DNA of 64,000 bases from an uncultured Bacillaceae bacterium (GCA_947497585.1 CANMHG010000005.1:1-64000); one strand, 5' to 3'. Numbered from the stretch's first letter, positions 26,441 to 34,753 are shown. A program made the numbers and translations. The notes: generated by a model not told the origin, from the sequence alone.

Positions 26441-26465
26441 AAAGACCTCAATAATAGAGGTCTTT
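26441..26465 (-). terminator. Terminator of the DCC-family gene
   Basis: AAAGACCTC and GAGGTCTTT pair perfectly around AATAATA; the minus-strand tail continues TTTTTG. It lies 14 bp after the stop at 26479. Confidence 0.85.
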
Positions 26466-26478
26466 GGAGAATTGTAAA

Positions 26479-26868
26479 TTATAAAAATCGTTTTCTTTCT
26501 TCGGGAGAAGGAATCCGACAACTTTCTATTTTTCCGAACCACTTATATCTATTTTTAGCAATTTTCTCATAAAAGAAATCTCTAAAGGTCTTAGGTAAGA
26601 CTAAGAATACATAAAGTAGTTTCCAGGCTCCTCTTAGGTTTTTACAGACTCGTAATGCAGCTGACGATTTGAAATAACAGTAGTTATCTTCTATTAGAAC
26701 GAAACTATCTATATCCTTTGGTGCATTATACTTGTTCAATAATTCTTTTCCGATCTTGCTTTGGAGTGAAGCGAATTTAAAATACCCTTTTGGATCTCTT
26801 TTAATAATAAATTGAACACTTTGATCACAAAAGTTGCACTCTCCATCAAATAAAATAATTCTTTGCAT
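26479..26868 (-). CDS. DCC-family thiol-disulfide oxidoreductase-like protein (DUF393)
   Basis: A 129-aa protein with the family signature DGECNFCDQS at residues 7-16, a CxxC motif preceded by an Asp, and the later CRIPSPEER end. B. subtilis YuxK is a member. The fold is thioredoxin-like, so dithiol redox activity is plausible, but no substrate is known. No signal peptide. It is transcribed alone and ends at a strong terminator. Confidence 0.85.
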   Translation of the reverse strand: MQRIILFDGECNFCDQSVQFIIKRDPKGYFKFASLQSKIGKELLNKYNAPKDIDSFVLIEDNYCYFKSSAALRVCKNLRGAWKLLYVFLVLPKTFRDFFYEKIAKNRYKWFGKIESCRIPSPEERKRFL

Positions 26869-27017
26869 GCTATCCCCCTTTTCTCATTATACCAATTTAA
26901 TAAGTCTTTTTAAAATCTCACTTTCAAAATAAGAATTTATTATCATCTGATTAATCACAACCTATTTAGCTCATACTACACTTGATATTTTATTTTCTTG
27001 AATGGAGCTGAACTAAC

Positions 27018-27383
27018 ATGCAATTCGAACCTAGAAATTCAACAGAGGCTGCTCTTCATCATTATAAGGAGGGGCTAGGATTATTCACAAAAAAGATGCC
27101 TGAACTTGCTTCTCAATATAATGCCTTTACTCAAGAGTGTTTTAAAGAAGGGGCTCTTTCACAAAAGGAAAAACAACTTGTTGCACTGGGAATTGCACTT
27201 TATTCACAAGATGAATATTGCATTATTTATCATACGAAAGGCTGTCTTGACCAAGGATGCTCTGAACAGGAAATTCTTGAGGCTGTTGGTGTAACTGCTG
27301 CTTTTGGTGGTGGGGCTGCAATGAGCCAAGCGGTAACCCTTGTACAAGAATGTATGTCTGAATTGAATCAGTTGAAGCAGTAG
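27018..27383 (+). CDS. Carboxymuconolactone decarboxylase / AhpD-like protein
   Basis: A 121-aa all-helical protein of the CMD family, YurZ-like branch. The core motif is read as [16 protein letters not shown] with a Cys and His four apart, as in YurZ-type members; the double CxxC of true AhpD peroxidases is not present, since only one cysteine precedes the His. The activity is therefore uncertain, though a redox or lactone-linked role is usual. GGAG lies about 11 nt before ATG 27018. A terminator follows at once. Confidence 0.8.
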   Translation: MQFEPRNSTEAALHHYKEGLGLFTKKMPELASQYNAFTQECFKEGALSQKEKQLVALGIALYSQDEYCIIYHTKGCLDQGCSEQEILEAVGVTAAFGGGAAMSQAVTLVQECMSELNQLKQ

Positions 27384-27398
27384 TATTAATTTTTACAT

Positions 27399-27445
27399 AA
27401 GGACATCCTATCAGCGTAATGAAAGGATGTCCTTTATCTTTGCAG
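27399..27445 (+). terminator. Terminator of the AhpD-like gene
   Basis: AAGGACATCC and GGATGTCCTT pair with a 16-nt loop and are followed by TATCTTTG. It lies 16 bp after the stop codon, so the gene is a single transcript. Confidence 0.75.
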
Positions 27446-27463
27446 TAAAAATTTTAAGTAGAT

Positions 27464-27678
27464 AAGATAAAAAGCCAGCCCCAAATTGGACTGGCCCTGC
27501 CATATTTGCCGTATCGAAATGCAGTTTCAAAAACCATAATCCACTAGGTGGGTGTTCTCAGAGACTCTCCAAACTTCCTCTATCCGCATGGGGAGGCTTG
27601 TTTTTCAGCCACATTATTGAACTCCCTATTTAACACTCAAAGGTTGAAACTACATTTGAATACTAACAACACAGCAGT
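27464..27678 (-). ncRNA. Structured small RNA, possible 6S RNA
   Basis: A complete non-coding unit of about 210 nt. Its 5' strand CTGCTGTGTTGTTAG...AAATGTAGTTTC pairs with its 3' strand GAAACTGCATTT...GGCAG in a closing stem of roughly 25-30 bp with many G-U pairs, leaving an apical domain of about 110 nt with smaller hairpins (GGCT/AGCC, CCAC/GTGG). A strong terminator (GCCAG...CTGGC, then TTTTT) ends it. Length, long closing stem and 3' bubble hairpin recall Firmicutes 6S RNA, which sequesters sigma-A polymerase. The identity is from memory of the fold, not a search. Confidence 0.6.
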
Positions 27679-27684
27679 AAAAAC

Positions 27685-27713
27685 ATAGTACATTATATTA
27701 TTTTAATATGCAA
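27685..27713 (-). promoter_or_regulatory. Promoter of the structured small RNA
   Basis: On the minus strand TTGCAT (27713-27708), 17 nt, TACTAT (27690-27685). The 17-nt spacing and predicted start near 27678 agree with the 5' strand of the closing stem. Confidence 0.6.
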
Positions 27714-27807
27714 ATTCCTGCCATACTTTCATTACTTTTCCTTTTATCTTTCAACTAGAGTGTATATAATAATAATGGATTGCATAGGAAAGGATGAATC
27801 AAGCAGA

Positions 27808-28098
27808 ATGATTATTACAGACCACACAGTAGAAAAATTAAAAGATCCGTTTGGCTTATTACCTGGGGATAGATATGAGTTTTTGATAAATATTGAAGTA
27901 TCTGAGGATGATGAGTTATATTCAGAAAATGGTGTTTATATCCGCCTTATCTTCGTTATTAATAACGAAATTGAAAAAATTACACAATATAACTTCATTG
28001 AAAAAGAAACAAATCAACACTTAGATTTTGAATTTGAAGAAGAAGAAGAAAAAATGATTTTCAATTATTGTAAAGATAACTTACACCAAGAACAATGA
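27808..28098 (+). CDS. DUF6509-family hypothetical protein
   Basis: A 96-aa acidic protein starting MIITDHTVEKLKDPFG and carrying GDRYEFLINIEV, which I recognise as the DUF6509 family of Bacillaceae (once mis-named pullulanase). AAAGGATGA sits upstream of ATG 27808; the longer frame has no ribosome site. A run of glutamates ends the protein. Small beta-rich soluble protein; function unknown. It has its own terminator. Confidence 0.75.
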   Translation: MIITDHTVEKLKDPFGLLPGDRYEFLINIEVSEDDELYSENGVYIRLIFVINNEIEKITQYNFIEKETNQHLDFEFEEEEEKMIFNYCKDNLHQEQ

Positions 28099-28100
28099 AA

Positions 28101-28135
28101 AAAATTGACCTATCTTTCAGGTCAATTTTTTTCTT
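28101..28135 (+). terminator. Terminator of the DUF6509 gene
   Basis: AAATTGACCT and AGGTCAATTT pair around ATCTTTC and are followed by a run of T, directly after the stop codon. Confidence 0.9.
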
Positions 28136-28200
28136 CATTTTTATCCTATTTTTTTATCTCCATAAAAAAGTGGATGACTTCAAAAAAGTAGGAAGTTATT

Positions 28201-28674
28201 TTACCCAGTGTTTTTACTAAAAATAGCACTTAGAATAGCTTTTATCAAAAAACCAATTAACAAACCTGGAATAACAAATAACATTGGCATAAACACTGGC
28301 CCTATGTTCATTCCAAAAATCGTTAATTTGGGTGAGAGCATTAACCCGACTGTAACAAGATAGGCCGAAAATACATATGGAAGATATATATATTTGGACC
28401 TATTTTGTGTTGCACTCCGATGCGCGTCCCACATCGCAAAAAAGTATAAACATGGATAAAACATTAACCATTGATAATCTATGGCATTAGCCGCACCTTC
28501 AAAATCGCCTAAAAAACTTAACATGATTGCAGTATTAAAATTACTGAATACATTTACGAGAAATTCAAGTGTAATAAAAAGAATACCTTTAATTATTTGC
28601 TTATTTAGTATTTGTCCGAATCCCGGTAAAGCAATACTCCACAAAATTGCTTCAAGTGTCCTATCCTTATTCAT
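28201..28674 (-). CDS. Multi-pass membrane protein, unknown function
   Basis: A 157-aa protein with about four hydrophobic segments. The N-terminal ALPGFGQILNKQIIKGILF looks like the TM2-type signature in which a Gly-Phe-Gly turn joins two helices. A conserved WDAHRSA follows the third segment. No catalytic residues are obvious. It is transcribed alone. Member of a family seen in Bacillaceae but without assigned role. Confidence 0.7.
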   Translation of the reverse strand: MNKDRTLEAILWSIALPGFGQILNKQIIKGILFITLEFLVNVFSNFNTAIMLSFLGDFEGAANAIDYQWLMFYPCLYFFAMWDAHRSATQNRSKYIYLPYVFSAYLVTVGLMLSPKLTIFGMNIGPVFMPMLFVIPGLLIGFLIKAILSAIFSKNTG

Positions 28675-28956
28675 GATGACACACTTAACCCTTCTGCATA
28701 GACATTTCTTTCATATTAATATGTACCAGCACTTTTATTTCCCACTTTCAGTTAGTTTTAGACGGGAGTCTCTTAGTTGGAGTTTCGGATAAAAGGGATT
28801 AACAAATATTTTTTAGTATCTAAAGTATACCCTTAAACGTCTTGTTCTAATTCCAATTTTTTTACAAACAAATGGCTAAATAATGGGATAGAAAAATTAC
28901 ATATAAAAATTAGAATCTGATACAATTAAGGAAGATTAGTTAATGGAGTTGATAGT

Positions 28957-29649
28957 ATGGACCGATCCACAATAGAAGAGGTTTTACGTGCAGTACCTTT
29001 ATTCCGTGAACTTTCGAGTGATGAGTTGTCGGAAATTGTAAACATCTCGCAAAATCGACATTTCATCAAAGGTATCCATGTTTTTATGCAAGATGACCCA
29101 CTAGAAAACGTATACTTTATACATAGTGGAAAAATTAAAATATATAAAAATGATTTAAACGGGAAAGAACAAATAGTTTCTATTCTGAAATCAGGAGATA
29201 TGTTTCCTCATGTAGGATTCTTTAGAAAAGGGAATTACCCCGCTTTCGCTCATGTCCTTGAAGACGCAAGAATTGTAGTCATCTCCATCGCTCATTTTGA
29301 AAAGCTACTTCTTCAGCATCCACAGGTATGTATTAAACTTTTTAAAGTTATGGGTGAAAAAATTATCGATCTACAAAATAGACTAGAATCTCAAATATTA
29401 AATAGCACCTACGAGCAAATTATTAAGTTATTGCTACGGTTAGCTCAAACAGATGGTACGTTATTAGAAGACGGTAGAACAGTATTAACCTCACATTATA
29501 CGAATAAAGATATGGCTAACATGATTGGTACCACTAGAGAAACAGTTAGTAGAACTTTAACAAAACTAAAAAAGAAAAAAATTATTGAAACAGATAAAGA
29601 TGGAAACTTTATGTTTGACATACTAGAAGTTGAAGAAGAATTATTTTAA
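28957..29649 (+). CDS. Crp/Fnr-family transcriptional regulator
   Basis: A 230-aa regulator with an N-terminal cyclic-nucleotide-binding-type beta-barrel (about 15-130), a dimer helix, and a C-terminal winged helix with recognition helix TTRETVSRTLTKL. The E-x2-SR residues are those that read TGTGA/TTGAT half-sites in CRP and FNR. The protein has one Cys (near residue 124), so it lacks the three cysteines of Bacillus-type Fe-S FNR; any effector must differ. It could bind the operator at 12206, but that is inference. A terminator follows. Confidence 0.88.
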   Translation: MDRSTIEEVLRAVPLFRELSSDELSEIVNISQNRHFIKGIHVFMQDDPLENVYFIHSGKIKIYKNDLNGKEQIVSILKSGDMFPHVGFFRKGNYPAFAHVLEDARIVVISIAHFEKLLLQHPQVCIKLFKVMGEKIIDLQNRLESQILNSTYEQIIKLLLRLAQTDGTLLEDGRTVLTSHYTNKDMANMIGTTRETVSRTLTKLKKKKIIETDKDGNFMFDILEVEEELF

Positions 29650-29658
29650 ATCACACGA

Positions 29659-29705
29659 GGAAAGGCGTTCGAGAATTCATCGAACTACCCTTTCTTTTTT
29701 TATTT
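29659..29705 (+). terminator. Terminator of the Crp/Fnr gene
   Basis: GAAAGGCGTTCGA and TCGAACTACCCTTTC pair with internal bulges, then TTTTTTTATTT. It ends the regulator transcript. Confidence 0.8.
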
Positions 29706-29773
29706 CAATAACATCTTGGGCCATCTTGCATAGATTGTAATATATTATTTGCATCAGGAGGTTACTACAAAAA

Positions 29774-30244
29774 ATGAAAGATGACCAAGGCAGACAACAT
29801 CAAAAAAAGTATAATAAAGAACCCTTTGGAGATTTAATGAAGTCAATGAACGATTTTTTTCATCAGAAACCGGTTAGAAGACTGCTTGACACAATAGATG
29901 AATTCTTTGAACAACCGTTTCCACTGCAGCAGATTCCAATTGATATGTATGAAAACGACCACGAGCTTATCATATCAGCAGACCTGCCAGGAATTAAAAG
30001 AGAACAAATTGGCATTGAATTCATCGGGAACCAACTAACCATTTCCGTTAACCATAATGAAGTTACTGAAGAAAAAAACGAAAAGAAACACTATTATTAT
30101 AAAAAGGTTGAAAAAAACCAATCCATTCGAACAGTTACTCTACCCTACAATGTCCATGAAAAAGATGTAAAAGCGTCTTATCAAGATGGTGTATTAAAAA
30201 TACGAATCCCTAGGCAACGAAAAAAAAGAATAATGATTGATTAA
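29774..30244 (+). CDS. Small heat shock protein, Hsp20 family
   Basis: A 156-aa chaperone with an alpha-crystallin domain (about 50-145): VDMYE-like start IDMYENDHELIISADLPGI, the DGVLKIRIPR segment near the end with the I-x-I motif, and a variable N-terminal arm of about 50 residues. It binds unfolding proteins without ATP and forms large oligomers. AGGAGGTTACTAC places ATG 29774. A 52-bp repeat array begins about 45 bp downstream. No terminator precedes the array, so transcription may enter it. Confidence 0.88.
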   Translation: MKDDQGRQHQKKYNKEPFGDLMKSMNDFFHQKPVRRLLDTIDEFFEQPFPLQQIPIDMYENDHELIISADLPGIKREQIGIEFIGNQLTISVNHNEVTEEKNEKKHYYYKKVEKNQSIRTVTLPYNVHEKDVKASYQDGVLKIRIPRQRKKRIMID

Positions 30245-30286
30245 TTAAGAGCGATTTAGCTATCAACATTCAAATAAAATAGGATT

Positions 30287-31090
30287 CGGGCTCGGTCAAC
30301 TGCTTAATAACTTATTAATGGGGACTCGTTTTCTTGGGTGATCGCTCAACCTGTCCAAATAACTGCTTCATTCGACTTGTTTTCATGGGGACTCACTCAA
30401 CTGTCCGAATAACCTTTTCATTCGGACTTGTTTTCCCGGGGTCTTGCTCAACCTGTCCGAATAGCCGCTTCATTCCGACTTGTTTGCCCGGGGTCTTGCT
30501 CAACCTTTTCGAATAACCTCTTCATTCGCACTCGTTTTTATGGGGACTCACTCAACCTGTCCGAATAGCCGCTTCATTCGCACTCGTTTGCCCGTGTTCT
30601 TGCTCAACCTGTCCGAATAACCTCTTCATTCGGACTTGTTTTCATGGGGACTCACCCAACCTGTCCGAATAACCTCTTCATTCGCACTCGTTTGCCCGTG
30701 CTCTTGCTCAACCTGTCCGAATAACCTCTTCATTCGGACTTGTTTGCCCGGGGTCTTGCTCAACCTGTCCGAATAACCTCTTCATTCGCACTCGTTTTCA
30801 TGGGGACTAACTCAACCTGTCCGAATAGCCGTTTCATTCGCACTCGTTTGCCCGTGCTCTTGCTCAACCTGTCCGAATAACTGCTTCATTCGGACTTGTT
30901 TTCATGGGGACTCACCCAACCTGTCCGAATAACCTCTTCATTCGCACTCGTTTTCATGGGGACTCACTCAACCTGTCCGAATAGCCGCTTCATTCGCACT
31001 CGTTTGCCCTGGCACTTGCTCAACCTGTCCGAATACCCTCTTCATTCGCACTCGTTTGCCCGTGCTCTTGCTCAACCTTTCCGAATAACT
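30287..31090. repeat. Tandem array 2, 52-bp units
   Basis: Sixteen CAAC-phased units start at 30297, 30347, 30398, 30449, 30501, 30553, 30605, 30657, 30709, 30761, 30813, 30865, 30917, 30969, 31021 and 31073. Twelve successive steps from 30449 are exactly 52 bp. The core is CTCAACCTGTCCGAATA...CTTCATTCGGAC/CTTGTTT. GTCCGAAT and ATTCGGAC form an inverted repeat. Two spacer types alternate irregularly, one with CATGGGGACTCA and one with GCCCGTGCTCTTG. The ends are more diverged than the centre. The array lies between the Hsp20 gene and the csgA cluster. Confidence 0.96.
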
Positions 31091-31229
31091 TCCTGATTCA
31101 GCCTCTTTTCTCCTTTTTTAGGAATCATCTAAAAAGGACATGGATAATGTCTTTTACACATCTTTTTCCAAAAGGTCCAATACATACTTTTATTCCATCA
31201 GTACCAACCTACATCTAGGAGGTGTTTTC

Positions 31230-31430
31230 ATGGATAGAGAAAACATGGGTAACAAGGATTTACCTGATTTTAAACAGTTAAACGATCGAGTAATCGCTGA
31301 CCCACCAAGTGAACCATTTCTTGTCTTAAAAACTAATTTAGATCCCGATGAACCATCTGTGGAAAATCCATATTATCAAAATGGAACGACTAATAAAAAA
31401 GACTTAAATGACTACTTTAATGGGAAATAA
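31230..31430 (+). CDS. Small hypothetical protein upstream of csgA
   Basis: A 66-aa protein starting MDRENMGNKDLPDFKQLN and containing SEPFLVLKTNLDPDEPS. ATG 31230 follows AGGAGGTGTTTTC; the upstream part of the frame is not supported. It is acidic, without Cys or membrane segments. It is 9 bp from csgA and probably co-transcribed. It may be the counterpart of the small gene next to csgA in B. subtilis (ybxH), which I cannot confirm. A forespore role is inferred from the neighbours. Confidence 0.65.
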   Translation: MDRENMGNKDLPDFKQLNDRVIADPPSEPFLVLKTNLDPDEPSVENPYYQNGTTNKKDLNDYFNGK

Positions 31431-31439
31431 GGTGATTCT

Positions 31440-31691
31440 ATGGAGCAGACACTAGCCTATTTACGAGAAACGTTATCCAACTATACCGAGGAACATCAAG
31501 TTTCCCTTCAGCTTTCTAAAAAACTTGAAGAGAAGGATTATAAAAGTGAAGGGGATTTTGTGAGGGAGCTAGATGAGCAAGAAATCGAATTTTTAAATCA
31601 AGTATTACCTGGTGAAATAAACCATGCAATGGAAGCTCAGGATTATAATCGTGTGCAAGAATTAAATGAAGTATATGAATTGTTGGTTTAG
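31440..31691 (+). CDS. csgA: Sigma-G-dependent spore protein CsgA
   Basis: An 83-aa protein very like B. subtilis CsgA (82 aa), sharing the pattern TLAYLRETLSNYTEEH at the start and NRVQELNEVYELLV at the end. CsgA is made in the forespore under sigma-G. The protein is helical and acidic. ATAAGGTGATTCT lies before ATG 31440. It sits in a three-gene plus-strand cluster with two other small genes. Confidence 0.85.
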   Translation: MEQTLAYLRETLSNYTEEHQVSLQLSKKLEEKDYKSEGDFVRELDEQEIEFLNQVLPGEINHAMEAQDYNRVQELNEVYELLV

Positions 31692-31704
31692 GGGTGTGTG
31701 AGCA

Positions 31705-31848
31705 GTGAATAACCCATTTTCAACGAAGAAATATTCTACTACTAATGTAGATGAAGTGAAACGGTTAAATGCAAATTCTGGATTAAGTTATAATGAAGTT
31801 AAAATGTTACTGGCAAAGTCTTATCAGGAAAAAAATCAACAGGAATAA
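31705..31848 (+). CDS. Small spore-type protein, 47 aa
   Basis: GTG 31705 behind GGGGTG opens a 47-codon frame. The segment TTNVDEVKRLNANSG resembles the repeat of gamma-type small acid-soluble spore proteins (TNxQxVxxxNxxS), but only one copy is present. Basic, helical and without Cys. It is 13 bp after csgA and ends before a terminator, so it completes the csgA operon. A spore role is likely but not proven. Confidence 0.65.
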   Translation: MNNPFSTKKYSTTNVDEVKRLNANSGLSYNEVKMLLAKSYQEKNQQE

Positions 31849-31851
31849 CCA

Positions 31852-31888
31852 AAAAGGTATTCACTTTTCTTTGTGAATACCTTTTTCA
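31852..31888. terminator. Bidirectional terminator, csgA operon and MFS gene
   Basis: AAAAAGGTATTCAC and GTGAATACCTTTTT form a perfect stem around TTTTCTTT, with T or A runs on both sides. It serves the csgA cluster and the converging transporter gene. Confidence 0.9.
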
Positions 31889-31891
31889 TTC

Positions 31892-33154
31892 TTATCCATT
31901 AAGTGGTTGTTGGTTTAACGGATGTTTGTTTGATTTTCTTTCTATATAGATTACAACAAATAAAAAAGCTAATCCACCAAGTAATCTAATTCCAGAGGAT
32001 ATTGACATGGCAATTTGTATATTATACAGCTCAAGTAAAAATACCCCGATTTGCGGTGCAATAAAGCCTACAGCTCCCAATATAATATTATACGTAGCTA
32101 AAAATGATGTTCGCTCTTTTTCAGGCGATACATGTAACAGCTGGTTAAAAAGAAGCATAACTGTTCCCGCTACAAAAATTCCAGAGAATAAATTTATTAT
32201 CGTTAAATAGATAAGATTCGTTGAAAGTATGGTTAAGATCGGAGCAGTTGCCATTCCAATACCTGCAATAAATAGCATGACAGAGTTACCCCATTTATCT
32301 GCAGATCTTCCCCACCATTTGTAGCTTAACATTTGGGAAATTGAGTTTACTACGGTAAATAAGCTAATCCATATTGCAGTAGCCTGTGCATCATTGATTT
32401 GGTAAATCGTAAATAAAGGCCAGGCCATTTGCCATCCAAAATTAAAAAGAACTGCACATAAAACAAAACTCCTATAAGGCCTATGACTAATCATCTTGTT
32501 TAAGGTTGTGGTAAAGGCTTTCTTCTCTTTAACTTTTACTTTTTCTACTTTTATTTCATAGTGCTTCATTAAGAAATAAACTTCAATCACACCGAATATA
32601 AAACCCACTAAAAATAATATCTGATAAGGAAATGTGTCAGTCTTATCAAAGCGACTAATTACAACACCAGCAGCTATTGTAACAACCATTCCGACAAAGG
32701 TTAAGATTCTGCTCCTTTCACTAAAAAAGGCTCCTCTTCGCTTATCTGGAATAATATCGCCAATAAAGGATTGCCATGAAAGCGTAGCAATCGCGTTGGG
32801 AAGGTTCATTAAAGCAATTAACACAACAAGGATCCATGCCTGATTTACAATCGTTATGAAAGGAATAAAAACCATTAACAGCAGGAAAAATCTAGCACTT
32901 AAAATTGATAATCCAGTAAACGTTTTTTTCGTCTCGAGTCTATTGATCCACATTGCAGCTGGGATCATCGCTAGCATACTCATTAAAGATGGTAAGGAGC
33001 TTATTAAGCCAACCTGTTGGTTTGTAGCACCTAGTACCCCAATTGCAAATAAGGGAATAAAGCCACTTACAAGGCTATTTGCAACGATTGAAGAAGCTCC
33101 ATTTAATATACTTAGTTTTTCATTATTTTTAATATGCTCTGATGAATAATTCAT
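31892..33154 (-). CDS. Major facilitator superfamily transporter
   Basis: A 420-aa protein with about 12 membrane segments, and MFS features including the loop 2-3 basic segment WINRLETKK and the DxxxDKRRGAF-like segment FIGDIIPDKRRGAF. No substrate motif can be read. AAAAAGGACGTTGTTC positions ATG 33154. It stands alone, converging on the csgA operon. Efflux of an unknown compound is the usual function. Confidence 0.85.
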   Translation of the reverse strand: MNYSSEHIKNNEKLSILNGASSIVANSLVSGFIPLFAIGVLGATNQQVGLISSLPSLMSMLAMIPAAMWINRLETKKTFTGLSILSARFFLLLMVFIPFITIVNQAWILVVLIALMNLPNAIATLSWQSFIGDIIPDKRRGAFFSERSRILTFVGMVVTIAAGVVISRFDKTDTFPYQILFLVGFIFGVIEVYFLMKHYEIKVEKVKVKEKKAFTTTLNKMISHRPYRSFVLCAVLFNFGWQMAWPLFTIYQINDAQATAIWISLFTVVNSISQMLSYKWWGRSADKWGNSVMLFIAGIGMATAPILTILSTNLIYLTIINLFSGIFVAGTVMLLFNQLLHVSPEKERTSFLATYNIILGAVGFIAPQIGVFLLELYNIQIAMSISSGIRLLGGLAFLFVVIYIERKSNKHPLNQQPLNG

Positions 33155-33245
33155 GAACAACGTCCTTTTTCGACTTCCGAAATATTTAGTTTATAGAAGG
33201 AGTTTACTCCTGAAAAAAGAAACTTGCAATAGAAATTTTTAGACA

Positions 33246-33283
33246 TAAAAAAAGCTACCAATTGATAAGTGGTAGCTTTTTAA
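33246..33283 (-). terminator. Terminator of the holin-like gene
   Basis: AAAGCTACCA and TGGTAGCTTT pair around ATTGATAAG. The T run on the minus strand follows the holin-like gene, whose stop overlaps the hairpin; the plus strand also has T. Confidence 0.85.
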
Positions 33284-33561
33284 CAATCCTTTTTTTTATG
33301 TCTAGATTTACGGGATTGTTTTACAAATTGATGTGTTGTTATCGCTGCACCAGCAGCAATCACACCGTTTGCAATTCCGTTTACTGTAAAACCTAGCTTT
33401 ATTACACTAGCAAGTGTGCCTCCAAACAATAATATCCAAATAATCATCCAATCGTGAACTTTCGGAGTATGTTTAAGGGCAAATCCTAGAATAATTAATG
33501 CAGGTACAACTAGGACTAATTGTGAATGTATCGATATTTGACTAAACATTGCATCTAACAT
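33280..33561 (-). CDS. Holin-like membrane protein (holin superfamily V)
   Basis: A 93-aa protein with about three hydrophobic segments and a basic C-terminus (KQSRKSRHKKKDC). The pattern LKHTPKVHDWMIIWIL and NGIANGVIAAGAAI matches the Hol44/superfamily V phage-type holins. GGGAGGTAATACAG places ATG 33561. No endolysin or phage gene is near, so it is a domesticated or stand-alone member rather than part of a prophage. It is followed by its own terminator. Confidence 0.78.
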   Translation of the reverse strand: MLDAMFSQISIHSQLVLVVPALIILGFALKHTPKVHDWMIIWILLFGGTLASVIKLGFTVNGIANGVIAAGAAITTHQFVKQSRKSRHKKKDC

Positions 33562-33674
33562 CTGTATTACCTCCCTTTCTCCTATATAGTATTCAAGTTA
33601 CTATTTAGAAGCATAGGGGAAATCATTAGTTTTATTGAGCTTGTTTCAACTATTTTTGTCTATTTTAACTGTTT

Positions 33675-34088
33675 CTAAGCTTTGAATGACTTAGTAAAAC
33701 CTTGAACCATCGAGCCTATCTGGTTCACTGCACCAATCATTTGTCCAGCTGTATTCATCATCTTATCAACATTGTAGGAACCATCTTTGTTCTTAAACTG
33801 AGCCATAATAGACTGCACTCCTGAAGGTTTTGAGTTTTGTGCAAACTGGTTCTGTTGAAGTGGATATGGTGTCTGATATTGATGCTGTGCTGAATAAGGT
33901 GTAGGATATGGAACATTGTTGTACATTTGATTTGGCATAGTAAATTGTGGAGATTGTTGAAAATTCGGTCCTATCGGTTGTTGATAGTTCGGTCCCATTG
34001 GCTGTTGACCATAATATTGCGGCCAACCATTTGATTGATAATTTTGTGGAAACCCATTTCTACGTAGATTTTTTCTATGAGTAAACAC
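33675..34088 (-). CDS. yppG: YppG-family spore coat protein
   Basis: A 137-aa protein with a Gln-, Tyr- and Pro-rich N-terminal half (repeats of QQPxGPN/YQQ type) and a C-terminal conserved segment FKNKDGSYNVDKMMNTAGQM, which is the YppG signature. Coat association is expected from the composition. Its place beside yppF and yppE matches B. subtilis. AGGGGGGAAAG lies before the start. Confidence 0.85.
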   Translation of the reverse strand: MFTHRKNLRRNGFPQNYQSNGWPQYYGQQPMGPNYQQPIGPNFQQSPQFTMPNQMYNNVPYPTPYSAQHQYQTPYPLQQNQFAQNSKPSGVQSIMAQFKNKDGSYNVDKMMNTAGQMIGAVNQIGSMVQGFTKSFKA

Positions 34089-34285
34089 AACTTTCCCCCC
34101 TCACATATTGCGTTACAATAGTTTATGTAAATCGCCCCGAAGTGTTAATACATTCAATAAAGAATGCCTCCACTATTCGACAGGACTAGACTTGAATTGT
34201 CGGAAGTTTCAATTTTTCAAAAATCATAAATAATGGCCTATCCATGCTATGATTCTGATAAGACTTATATCAGGGGGCCAATTAT

Positions 34286-34486
34286 ATGATTTTAAACGAA
34301 CTTAAAGAAAAGTTTATTCAGCTGAAAAAGTATGAGCCAGTAGATAACAATGAATTATTGGATTTGGCAAAGCAGCTTTATGTCAAAAATCAAATCACAA
34401 TTATTGATTATCGTAATTTTGTTCGTGAGCTTGAAATGAATGGATCACTTAACCCTGAGAATACTGATGAATTAATTGAAATGTAA
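34286..34486 (+). CDS. yppF: YppF-like protein
   Basis: A 66-aa helical protein, MILNELKEKFIQLKKYEPVD at the start, with ITIIDYRNFVRELEMNG in the second half, resembling B. subtilis YppF (62 aa) in length and pattern. CAGGGGGCCAATT precedes ATG 34286. Function unknown. It lies in the conserved ypp cluster. Confidence 0.78.
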   Translation: MILNELKEKFIQLKKYEPVDNNELLDLAKQLYVKNQITIIDYRNFVRELEMNGSLNPENTDELIEM

Positions 34487-34582
34487 TGTAATAAAACTTG
34501 GTAATTAAAACATGTTATATCCTCCATTAGAAGATGAGATATTAAGTAATGTAGTAATCCTAATTTGGAGGCTTGATTAACT

Positions 34583-34753
34583 ATGGGTCGCGGTAAACAT
34601 TTTAACCATATGGAAAAGGGACATGAACCAAAAGTCCCGAAGCATGGATTTAAAGCTAATTCAAAGGAAACAACAAAAGTAGAATTTGCAATTGAGCCTG
34701 TAGCTAGAAATGGAAACAAACCAGTTTATCTTAAAGAAGAAGACGACTTATAA
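34583..34753 (+). CDS. Small hypothetical protein, 56 aa
   Basis: ATG 34583 behind TTGGAGGCTTGATTAACT opens a 56-codon frame: MGRGKHFNHMEKGHEPKVPK at the start and LKEEDDL at the end. It is basic at the front and acidic at the end and has no membrane segment. A bidirectional terminator follows directly. It could be a small spore protein, given the neighbouring ypp genes, but no family is recognised. Confidence 0.65.
   Translation: MGRGKHFNHMEKGHEPKVPKHGFKANSKETTKVEFAIEPVARNGNKPVYLKEEDDL

Noticed and set aside
27464..27678. Glycine or TPP riboswitch
   Set aside because: Short words such as CTGAGA and GGAGAG occur, but the conserved core arrangements are absent and no metabolic gene lies downstream on the minus strand.
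30287..31090. CRISPR array
   Set aside because: The units are repeated over their full length with only two spacer types rather than unique spacers, and no cas gene is present. The same holds for the arrays at 1 and 57210.
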